Source of the DNA: Hydractinia symbiolongicarpus
Lineage: Eukaryota > Cnidaria > Hydrozoa > Anthoathecata > Hydractiniidae
Assembly: GCF_029227915.1 (NCBI RefSeq)
Contig: NC_079882.1
Location: 13,292,501-13,356,500, forward strand
Length of the DNA stretch: 64,000 nucleotides
Direction of reading: 5' to 3'
Part shown: in pieces, positions 11,001 to 23,000 of the stretch
Layout: each line of letters opens with the position of its first letter
Position numbering within the stretch: position 1 is the first letter of the stretch
The notes under the pieces: model-generated
Told to the model about the DNA's origin: nothing
What the model saw: the letters and a program-made list of their open reading frames with translations, nothing else
Database searches by the model: none
Position numbers and translations under genes: made by a program

Positions 11001-14000
11001 TTATTCTTCTACCTAAAATAATAAAACAAACAATTTTGGTGTTCTTTTAATGTTTTTTGCGCAGTTTTATAGGAAAATCTAAATTTAAGTGCAAGTTCTT
11101 TTTCGAACTATGGTTGTATAGTTGAGAATATTTAAAGTCTTTCGCAGCGTTAAAATCATTTTTTTAAAATTCATAATGGAGGTGGGCGTTACGACAAGCG
11201 TATTCTATCTTGTTTTAATTATTTTTCGTAAATGGTATCAACTAAAGTCTTGCTGTATTACAGTTTAGCTAGCGTAATTTTAAACATATATATTAATCAT
11301 AACGAAGGAGGGTGTTACGACAATGATCTGTCTTGTTTTTCATTTGTATTATAACTATTATAGCGAAAGTAGCTAATTTTTGTTATAAATCACATAAAAA
11401 TTTAAACTTCTGTTTAACCACTAACTATTTTTGTGGTTACAAAATTAGCGTATCACGCATTTTTGTTTTATAGCAACAAATTTTAACATGAACAAAGAAT
11501 CAACTTTCAGTGGCCTTACCAATGGTGGTCCTAAAGTAACATTATTGATTCACCTTTGTTTAGTATAATTGTAGATTGACATTCAACATCATTGATTATC
11601 TTCTATGCCCATTATATTTTCACGAGATGGGATGAGAAAATGTTTGTTTTTTTTCTTGTTTTTTTCTTTAATACTTTTTTGTTTGATATAATTATTTTTT
11701 TTGTTTTCGTGAAAATTAGGGTCGGTCGGGCCCGTAGAACAACTAATTAAATTGGAGTCGCCTTACATGTAGTAACTTTTTCTTAAGTTCTTGTGTCTGT
11801 TGGAACATCATTATTTTGTAAGTATATATTTATACAGGCAATGCATGCCCCTTTCATTTTGTAGGTCAGACTTATATACCAACATCAAAGATATTTTAAA
11901 AAGTGAGAGATATGGAGGTAAGTGTTTATAGGGCAAGCATAAACAACAGCAATAAACATAATTTTTTGAATAAACTTTTTGTTTTTTTTAGATGCACGGA
12001 AGTCTGTCTTAAGTTTAGATGTCCTGAAGCAGAATGGAAAAGACAAGTATGTCTTATAATTTTTTGGCACTCAGTTTCTGTAAAACATTGTAAAGCATGT
12101 ATGAATTGTTTTACGAATTTAGAAATAATGTAGATGAGAGCAGTGTTAGATCGTGGCAAGATCTTTTTCCCCTTGTCAATATCAACATTCGTTCAGTAAG
12201 TTGTTGTTATTAAGTTGATTGGTCATTTAAAGTTTAAAAAAGATTTGTAACTATAATATGTTAAGTTTACAAAGCCAGCAAAAAAATCTATTAAACTTTG
12301 CCATTTTTTTCTGCCTGCAGCTGCTAATTAATGAACACAATGAACAGCAAATTCTCCTCACAATTAGTATCATATGGTTATTTTTTGCAGGGAAAACTAG
12401 CTATTGGTAATCGTTTGTTGGAAACCACATTATGGGTTCATTTCAACACAGCCACTGCTGCATATTGTATGCCCGACGTATGTGAATTTATTAACTTACT
12501 GAGATTGATATATCAGAGGGTTAAGTAAGATTTGATTTTTAAATTTGATGAGATGCATTGTGTAAAATAATAGTTAGTCCAGCTCTTCTACTATACATAA
12601 CTGCTAATTTAAACACAAAAGGAATTAGAAGATATGTTCAGATAAGCAAATGTTAAATCAATCAGCAGATATATATTAGAGTTAGTGCATGTGTATCGCA
12701 TGCAAGTAGATGCTTTTTTTAATTTAAAGTGCACATTTTTATTATTGCATTTCTTTAGGCACCATCTTCATTAGACCATTATACTCATTTCTTGCAATCA
12801 AAATGTGACGATGTCAGAGTTTTGTTATCTAGAAGTCCAGGTTACGAAGGATCAACAACTGAGTAAGTGTTATCAGGATTTATCTTTTGCAAGCATCCAT
12901 ACTGCTCACATGTATTAATACTAATTTAACTGTTTTTCTACTTTAATATTTGCTAAGAAGTTTTATGCAATCAGGTTTTTAAAATTATGTATTACTAGTT
13001 CATAAGCCAGTGGAAAATGCACTTAGGCAATAGACCAATAGAAGAATCTGACATTTCAATTTTAATAAAATCAGGAGTGACACCTCAATACACAAAAAAA
13101 TAATTTCAGAAATTTGTTAACTTGTCACATTGTGAAGAGCCTGAAACTGATAAAAATTTGTAATAGGACCATGTGCTTTCATCAAACATTAAAGTGATAT
13201 AGGGGTTTGAAAACTTTAGTTGACATCAACAAAATACTACCAAACTGCAAAATACGTTTTTTAGACATTTTTATATCTGTTGGCTCTATTGTATAGAGCT
13301 TGTCCAAACTTTTCCCCAAAAAATGATAATTACATTAACTGTCACTGCCATTATGGAACAAAAGCCAACTTTGTTGTTTATATTTTGTTCGTTTGTGACA
13401 TCACACAACAAACAAAGCTTGGCAGGACTTGTGAGGATGCGCTCAGGCAAGCCAAATTCCAGTAGAAAAACGTCATAGAAAAAGTAATTTTCAAGAATTT
13501 AGCAATATGCAAAAGTAGGTAAACAAAGAGAAACTTGGAGACTGTTTTTGTTTTGTTTTGCTATCACAAAATCACTCGCTAAAAACTTTATTGCGCATAA
13601 TCATTTGAAGTTGTGTTTTTAAAAATAACACAAGAAAAATATCCTAACAAAGTTGAATGCACTTATTTTTTTCAAATGATAATTCGACTCTCAAACTATA
13701 TTTATAATGATGAAACATTATTTTATTCTAATAAGTTTAGCATTCTCTTGGTTTGTCCATTTAGAATGCAATAATTTTGAGTTTAAAATTTTTGTGGACA
13801 TAAGCAAAAATTCACCAATGTGCACAAAAAGTTTATCCAAAAATGTGTTTGAAACCTGTTCAGCCCTTAAAATTTGCGTCAGCATTCGGCACTGCTGATG
13901 TAATTGCCAACGTAAAATATGCAATAATGTAGTTGCGTTGGCAAAACGTAATTTTGTTGTGGAATTTTTTAAAACAACAATTTTGGTATTGTTTGAGTCA

Positions 14001-17000
14001 CTCCCACTCATTGCGACTGCAGGATAATTACACTCATTTTCAGAAGTTAGGCCATTAACACTAACTAAAACCATTCAAGCTACAGACCGTGGTGCCATTT
14101 GATTCGTAATAATAATCTAAAAAGTAGTATATGGTATATAGTCCAGAAGTTCTCTCTCCCACACGATTTTGTGAGAAAAGATGGTCTGCGAAAACTGTAG
14201 CAATTGAATCTCCTGTATAGTTTGGCTTCATATTGAACTGTGCGTATAACAAGCATTTTCGAAGCATGTCACCGGCGACTTCTGCGATATACAACTTAAT
14301 AATGCCTTAAACTAATTAGTTCATCTCGAAATATATAAAGCCAGTTGGCGGTGAACTATCAACTTAACAAAGTTCACTATCGGGAATGATGAAAGTTTTT
14401 GCCAGCTGAAAAATTTCATTACAAAAAAATACTGCCGATGCAATGCCGACGCAAATCAGTTGAAATGTATCTCACGTCAGCAGTTTCATTGCTGACATAA
14501 AAAAATTTATTTCAACAAACAGGTTGTAAAAATTACTGATATTACCTGTTGACCTAGGCGGGGTATGATGCTCAAGTGAGTATTGCCAACCTTGTTCTCA
14601 ACAATTCTTGGGGACAAGGTTTGCCAAATTAGACAACAAGGTTGCTCAGTAGATGGATCCATTTTTTATAAAAAATATTAAAAAATAAATAGAAGAGAGT
14701 GCTACCTTATTTCATCCCACTATACGGAAAGAGACAGAAATTACTTTCTAATTAAAGTTTGTTTTCTTATGATATTCTTCCAGTATGTAGCACAAACATC
14801 AACGCTGCTGGTTTCCTCCTAAGAATGTTTAGATACGAAAATGTGGGGTAACCAGTTCTAAATTTAGAGAATGCTAACCTTGTCCTCAGGCCTTTTGGTT
14901 CTGAACTGCTCTGCACCTCCATGATTAGACCTTTTAAAAGCATATATCATGCATTTAGTGTCCAACGAAACCCTCATAATTCGCCATTTTTAGTGTCGAC
15001 AAATAACTGCTGTATTCGCACTTATTAGAATACTGTGACAGCTTCTAAATTTTTTAGCTTAACAAAACACCAAAAAATGTTTTAGCTACCTCCTAAATAA
15101 AAAAATATTATTTTTACCAGAGAAAAGCAAAGAAAAATAAAAAATAAAATAATAATAATAGTTAATTGCGTAAATATTAAAGTTCAAAGCAGATAAAACA
15201 GCATTTCATTAAATATATTTTAGCGTTTTCTGCAATGATATAATCAAACTACATTGGTGAAAAACTTTTAATGATGCAGTTGAAGGGCAACAAATATGTT
15301 AACTGATTTACTAAGAGTTTGTTGTTCATGCATTGTTGTAGGAGGCAACTGAACTATTCTCTGGAGAAACAAATACTTTTTTCTGTTGTTATATCCTCTG
15401 CTTTTTTTCACACGTCTGATCAACAAAGCCTAGGGACTTTCAATGTGCGATTTCACCACGTGCGATTTCACCAAAGCGAAGGTACATGTTTTAAAAATAT
15501 GTCGATAATTACGTCAGCAAATGCTGAGTGCCGTCTCAAATTACAAAGGTTGTAACCGCCCCTAATAGGGGTGATGTAGCCTCCTTTCCCTTCCCTCTTC
15601 AACTTTTTCCATAAATTTTTATAGGCTTATAGTCACTCTTTGTTATTTTGTTACTTTTATTTGCCTTCCAAAATATATTCTTTTGAAATAAAAACCATAC
15701 ACAAATGTGTGGAATGTTGAATAATCAGTAATTTTTACAACCTGCATCTCAAATATTTATTCTAGCCTTAGTGATGACTTTGTCGAAATAATATCTGGTA
15801 CAGATAAAAATGCCATGCCGGATAAAAATGCATTTTGGAGACTCATCAGACAAAATGTCTGTCAAATTTCCCGTTTGGTCAGACATGTCCATAGCTCGAT
15901 TCTTGGTAACCAGATCTTACACAAGAAATCCAGCCATGCTGTTAACTAATCCGGAGGTGAACGCCGACGGAGCATGGATGAAGCGAGTCTGCAAAACTGC
16001 ACTTACAGGAGGAACAGACTATATCATGAATTTAATTGTAGATAATTTCTTCATTTGACAAAACAATTGGAAACCATAGCAAGTCCCATTTAACTGATTT
16101 TTTTTTTCTGTAAAAAGTTTGTTAAAATGTAGCTAAACTTTCTGAATGAATTTTAAAGTTTTATTTAAGCCACATGGATAAAGATTTTTTTTAATTTGAA
16201 AATGAAGCATATTTTTGCCTATTCGCTTGTGATGACTTTACAAATAATAATAATAATACAAACTTAAAAACTTATTTTACGTTTTAAGTTTTATTTAGCG
16301 ACGGCATTTTTTTGCGATTTAATTGGCTCATTAAATGCCCAGCCTTACTTTTTTTTTTTTTAACGACACCTAACACATTTATTATTTGTGGTAAGTGTGA
16401 TCATGATTAAGAAACTTCCATGATGGCACACGGCAGATGAAAACAAAATGAAAGAGATGCAGAACGAAGATTGATTAAAAGATACAAGATTGTATTTGAA
16501 TTATCTCGTTATTTTTGCATGTTTCAATTTTTCATTTTTGAAGTTATAATAGGGGAGATGTTGCTACAGAAATGTGCCAGACAAAATGACAGGCCAGAAC
16601 TGACTTTCGTCGGACATATTTGCGTCTGGGTTGGACAATGTCCGATGTCCGACCTCTATTTCGAGGGCTGTGTGCTTTTTTTGAAAGAGCAGCAAAATAC
16701 CTTTTTTAATCCAAAACTAGCGTATGCTATCATCCTATGAATATTAGATATTGTCTTGGACTGACCACATTGTCAAACTTTACAGCTTGAAAATACGTGT
16801 TGATGTAAAACATAATATGGGGTATTTCTACGAGCTTAAACAACAACATTTCGTTGTGCATTTGCTTGTTTTCTATTTGCAACCTGCTCAACATCTTGCC
16901 TTTGTCAAGCAATAACTTGCCTTGCAGCATCTTGAACACATCTATTGGCAGCCTGTTCATCATTTTGTGTTTAACATCCAACAGCTTGCCCTTCGGCATT

Positions 17001-20000
17001 CTGGGCAGGTCTGTTGGCAACTTGTGATGCCCATTGTTAATTTAGTCAGCAGTTTGAGAACACCTTGAAGATGCAACATGTTGTGCAAGTCTACGTCTAG
17101 TTAAGGACACATTATCGATAATTCATTGGTATAACATTTGCATGGGCTTCTTGGGGAAGTTCATTTTGTTGAGTAATGTCTGGAACTTGACCCATAATGG
17201 CACCATAACTAACCCTGGAATATTTTCCAGGGTTAGTTATGGTGACACAAACCTAGCAGCATTAGTGAATAGTCTGAATCCTCTGAAGCCACATATATGG
17301 TTGCTACTGTTATTATCTTTGGCTAGACATGATAAAAAAATTAAACACAGCTATCTAAAAAAGAAAGAAAGAAGTTAATAATTTATTTTTTTGAACTTTG
17401 AACTACAATTGGGAACATTATATGCAGTGGATTCCCCTCTTTTTCCCCTTCCCCCTCTTTTCACCAATTTCAATGTTGATTAAGAGCTGATAGCTCTGAG
17501 GGTTACACGACAACATTGAAAGAGGGATAAGGGGTGGCACAGTGTCTTCAAAGTTTATAAGCTTGTGAAATTATGTAAAATTTAAGATGTCCAATTACAT
17601 TGCGTCTCGGATTGTAGCTTAGATAAGCTGCGACTATTTTAGCTCTTTTAAATTAAACCACTATGATTTGCCTATAAAACAGGTAACGTTTGCCTTCTAC
17701 TGTCACTCTCACCACTTAGTTTCGAAACAAAAATCTGAAATTTATGTAAACAACCTGCTATACTAATTTGTTCGTCTTCTAAAGCAGGAATAAATGTTTA
17801 ACATTTATTTTGATTGTCAAGGGAAACTTGGAAATTTCTGCAAATTAAATTGCTTTGTTTTAAACACATGATTTTATTCAGCAAAAATAAAATTTCTTCA
17901 TTCTTATCACAGGATTATAAAAGATAAATAAACAAAACTTGAGGCTTTTCTGACAAAGAAAACATAATTTTTTCAGCTAGATCAAAGAAAAATGAACACA
18001 TTCACTTTAAATGTTACAGACACACGTGGACACTTATCATATTATTATAAGAGATTAATTATAAACTTTTAGATCTCCAAAGTATATGGGACAAGGCTTT
18101 GTGGTTTTGCAAGCTGGACATGCAAGGATATGCTATTATCAAGATGAACCAGGTATGCCATAATATCAGTGTAATTGTTCCTTTCATTACTTGTATGTAA
18201 ATGTTATATTCTATTTTAAGGGCTTGTTCCTGTTGGAACTGGTGATGCAAGCCCTGAACCAGATCCTGAGTGGGCATGTGATCTGGTGTTCTCTAAAAGC
18301 ACTACAATAACTTATGGCCCATGGATTGATAAACAAAGGTTTGTGTCAGTTTAAAACACAGCTTTTGTTATGTCTTTAAAGTCATGCTGCATTAGCATTG
18401 TTTTCTTTCAGAGATGCCATCCAAAAATATTTTTTGCCAAGTAATTTTCAAGAAATAGCAGTTACAAAGCCTTTGGAACCAGAACAAAAAAGATCACATT
18501 CTGGATTTGATGTCAAAGTTGAATTTGTTGATGCAACAACGATTGATTTGTTATTCTCAAAAAACGAGGTGCTCACATTAATAGTCCTTATGCACATTAA
18601 AAACATGTTTGTTTTTTCAGTCAAAAAGTTGTGCACAATAGTCAATTTGAAGAACAATTCTACTTAATTCTTCTTTGTGACTTTTGTGATTAATTGCAAT
18701 TGGTCTATGATGGTATGGGAACCCTTTCAGTTTTAATGCCATTTTTCAAGATTTTGAGTACTTTTCACATTCCGCTTGACTGCTTTTGTTATAGCCATTT
18801 GAAACAACAGTATAGGCAGAACGTACTGGATAAAATGTTTATATTGCTTTTCAGGATACAGATCTTTAAGATTTTTCTTTTTGCAACTACAACCATATCC
18901 CAGATGTCTGAATTTGTCACTGCTCATAATGAAAAGTAAAACAAAGTGTGGAACTGTTTTTAGGATTGTGTAGTACCATATTAGTATTCCCATTTTTATA
19001 CTTTTGTCAAAGATAACATCTGCTATTCATGTCTGTTGCAACAAATCTTCTTCAGTACATTTTTATCAACCATGGACAGTAAATGAATATGGATACACAA
19101 GTAACATTGTTGCACACTTACATCAGATGGAAGTATCGACTAGCATGCAATGCCGTAGGCTTCTGGAATGTGAAATGATTGAAGTAGGTTATGCTGATAA
19201 GTTTAACAGAAATTTTGAATCAGTATATGTTTCTTTGTTGTGAAGTGACCACTCTTAGAATTCCTTTGAAAATTACACCACTGTTTTGTAGTTTCCTGGT
19301 GATGATTTGAAATTTTTCCTTTTTACTTACTCATTCGAATGTCCATATCATTTATACCCCAGCCAGTTTCTATTTCTTTCATTTTAAAGTTACATCATGT
19401 TTATTCATTAATATATCTAAATTCATGTTTCTGTCTGTCAAAACTGTTTAGAAAAAATCGTTTGAAGTTGACAATTGTGAAAAGATTTAATAAACTCACT
19501 AATAAAGCTTGTTGCATTTTTCAAAATTGGCAACCTTAGAAAATTAGAGAGAATTATCTATGCATTAGAGATCTTGCTTAAAGTTCTAAAAATACCAGGT
19601 ATTTTTTGTTACATTTGATGGCTATAAAAGACAGAAAAAGTAAACAATTTGAATTAGCAAGAGCTTTAATTTCCTATAACTTTTTCTCACTATCAATTTG
19701 TTATAACTATTTAACATCACTTTTTGGTAGCTGCCATATATTTTTAAACAACAACAACAACAACAAAAATGCTTTCTGATGTCTTTGAATACAAGTTCAA
19801 ATTAATAGGGTGTTTGCATTACATATCCGTTACAGAATGAAGATAATAGCCTGGCCTCGAAATAATAGGAAGTTACACTTAAAAAAAGAAGGGTGTGGTT
19901 TTTAATAAAAGGTGGTGGGTTGTTTTTAAAAAAGGGCGGTTCCCTTTGCCATTTATGATTTTAAATTCTCTTGTTTCACTTGGAGGATTTAAAAAATTTA

Positions 20001-23000
20001 AAAAAGTGATAGCATTAATTTGTGTAACAATCTAGTATGCCTAACCTATGTTTTTGTTAAACTTATTGTATATGTTTAAGGTTGCTGTGAGTATGATGAT
20101 ACCAAGAATGTGGAACCATTTCCAACATTGGACTTGCGAATTATGGCTTTTCAAAACAACACTTTATTTTATTTATGAACATGTTCACTTTTTTAATGGT
20201 AAGTCCTAATCTTAGTGAATTTGACACATCAATTTTTTTCTATGTACGTGACAAGATTTTACGCCACATACCTTAGATCTCCTGAATGATTGGTCTGTAA
20301 TAACACCTCCTGATATTGCTACATTTGTTCCTTATGAATGGGAATTTAATTTTTATTTACGAGATTTTGAACTTGTACTTCTTGTAAATAAGCACAACTG
20401 GATTGATTGCACCAACGAAAATGAAAACAGTGAGTTCTTTTTTTTTTGAGTTATAAACATTTCATATTCAGTAAATTGCAATTAAAAAAAATCATTTCAG
20501 GTGAAATTGCTTTATGTGGTGAAGCATTGGATGTAAACTTTTTACTGCCTTTTACTCATTTTATGCCAAAAACTGTGGAAACAAAGTTTTTCTTTCGTGG
20601 AGAAACAGTTATGTTACGAAGTTTTGTTCCTGAATCTAACACACTACGTAGAAGTATTATAGCATTAGCAAAGAGTAGCGATGAGGTCATGTATCCTAAA
20701 GTTACTAGGACAACAAGTGTAACACCAGATTTTGATCAAGGTGATGGTCCTGACGAATTATATGAAGTCAACAGTGGTGTTAACCCGGAAGACCAAGTAA
20801 GCAAAGGTTGGAGGCAAAGAACAAGTGGAAGTGGTTGGATTGATGTTTGGTCTGTTCCAGTCATAGTTTTAAATCTGTTTTACAAATATCATCCCATTCC
20901 AGTGACCAATGACAGGATAATGAAAATAAATAAACAATGTGGGTTGAATTACAAAGGTTTTAAGCCATCGCAATTAGCTTCTGATGTAATAACGGTGGAG
21001 TTAGAGGCTGGTCCATCTGCGGTCAAACTATTTGGGTACTTTTGGAGACAATTCTTTACTGGATTTAAAGTATGATAAACTATTAAACCACTCATATAAA
21101 ATTCACTCCACTGAAAGTTGTTGCATAAATGTGTATTATTTTTTCCTTATATTTTTTTCTTAGAATAATTATTTTGGTGTTGATCAAGTAATGCAAGAAT
21201 TTAACACAATGCGGGAAGGTGCTATAAATAACACTTACATACCTAAGAATGGAAATGTTGCAGGAAAGGATGACATTCGACATGTCAGGCCTTTGGAAGC
21301 TAACATCACTATTGTGCTATTCGATGTTCAAGCAGAGCTTACTATGGTCAGATATATTACCTGTTTTTTCTTAATTCCTCCACTTAGCACCACCTTGAAT
21401 GGAAAGAATTGTTTCTAATATTTTTAGCTTATGATGCATCTAGATATTAAGTAAGGTTGACATGCAATACCTAATTTTTCATCCTCTCTTTAAGTTCTAT
21501 CTAGTGTACAAGTACAAGTTTTGTAATAAAGCGACTTTGAAATTTTTACTTGTACAGGGGTACATGGAGTTTAAAAAACCATCTTAAATCTTAATGTCTA
21601 GATGTGTTAAAAGCCAAAAATATCAAAGAAATATTTTCCGTTTCAAGGTGGTACCTACTGCCCTTTATTACCCTGTAATGAAGTGTTTTTTGAATGTTTA
21701 TGTTATTTCAAGACATTTTATTGGTCATTTTAATCATATGATCAGTCTATAATAGGCTGTATTAACAGGCACTGAAAACAAAACTATGAAAAGTTAAAGC
21801 AAACTATATTAAAGTATAAAGGCAAATAATTTCTTCAACATTAAAATTGCCCCAACACAGCAAAAAAATTAATTGATAAAGAAAGAAAAATAAACTAACT
21901 AGAACCAACCAGTCCAGATACAAAATAGTTTAAAATTGTCAACACTTAAATCATTCTTCTTTGTTTTTAAATGTTCACATTTGATTTTAATTTTAGACCT
22001 GTTTATAAATTTTTTCTGTTCTTAAATGTTTTAGCTTTATTTTTAAATAAAATGTGTATTGAATGTGTGTTTCAAACATCCAACAAAAAAAATTGACCTG
22101 ATTTTTTTATACATTTTGGTGTATAATACACATCATAATCACTAGAATACGAGATCTTAATCACTCAACATATGTATAATCTAATATATTAATAAATTAT
22201 CAGATTTTAAAAAAACTTCAAGAGGGTACGTTGTTACACTGTTGTTTAAAATTGGTGGAAGACAGGTAACTAACAAGAGTCTTTTATCAACTGTTTTTGT
22301 CAGCCTGCACCGACACTAGATCTTTTGACTTTTTTTCAAATTTTTTAATAGTAGTAACAATTGGTTTTGTATTTTCCTGTGTTTCTTGTTTTGAAATAAA
22401 GCGTTTACGAGGTTTTCAAGATATTGATTATTTAGTCAATTTTCTTTGTGGACATATTAATCATAATCAAATCGTAAACAAATCTAGTATTTTGCATCTT
22501 TTGTGTCAGCATTTTATTTACTTGTGTACTGTCAGATGAGACTATCAACATTGCTTTAGGTTACAACTCACAGAAAAGATATAGCAAATGGTTTATCAAG
22601 AAATGAAAGAAAGAGGCCTATTTCTTTTTTAATAAATCAATATCTTGAAATTCCGTAGAACGCTATCATTCAAAACATTTCAAAACAAGAAACACAGGAA
22701 AATGAAAAACTAATTGTTACTACTGTTAAAAACTTTTAGTTCTTACAGTTTTACTATTTCATGAAAAGATCTCAGACACTTTCAACAAACAAATTCAACG
22801 CTACGTCGACTTGCAGACATATAATGTCAAAGTTCTTGTGACAGCGAATAGTGACAAACAACTGTTGGTAAAAAGACTCTTAAGTTTTTAAACAGTTTTA
22901 AACAACACAATGTAGCATCGTATTTTCTTGATTTTGTTTAATAACCATAATATAATAATAAGTGATTTAGATCTTGCATTCTAGTGGTCATGGTGTGTGT

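Larger units (their letters stand above)
5660..11864 (+). other. BLTP1 intron 2 with nested repeats
   Basis: A 6.2-kb intron. It contains the palindrome-rich element at 5929-7080, an antisense LINE at 7200-9450 and a TTAA-flanked TIR element at 10681-11750. Between 9451 and 10620 there is only AT-rich sequence with a 58-codon antisense frame starting at 10598 that could be a LINE ORF1 start. Confidence 0.7.
12863..18072 (+). other. BLTP1 intron 7
   Basis: A 5.2-kb intron. It includes two adjoining antisense frames (14294-14061 and 14074-13718) that I do not recognise, a dispersed-repeat copy at 15823-16050, a degraded Gln/Ala-rich antisense region near 17200-16850, a perfect 20-bp-stem hairpin at 17201-17244 and a looser inverted repeat at 17449-17536. 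Confidence 0.65.

Noticed and set aside
15810-16058. An 82-codon open frame in the dispersed repeat
   Set aside because: The second copy loses this frame, and the sequence has no domain; treated as repeat DNA.
16730-17200. Antisense Gln/Ala- and Met-rich frames that look like a repetitive protein
   Set aside because: There is a weak repeat of about 13 codons in one frame, but stops break it and no family is recognised; kept only as a note in the intron entry.
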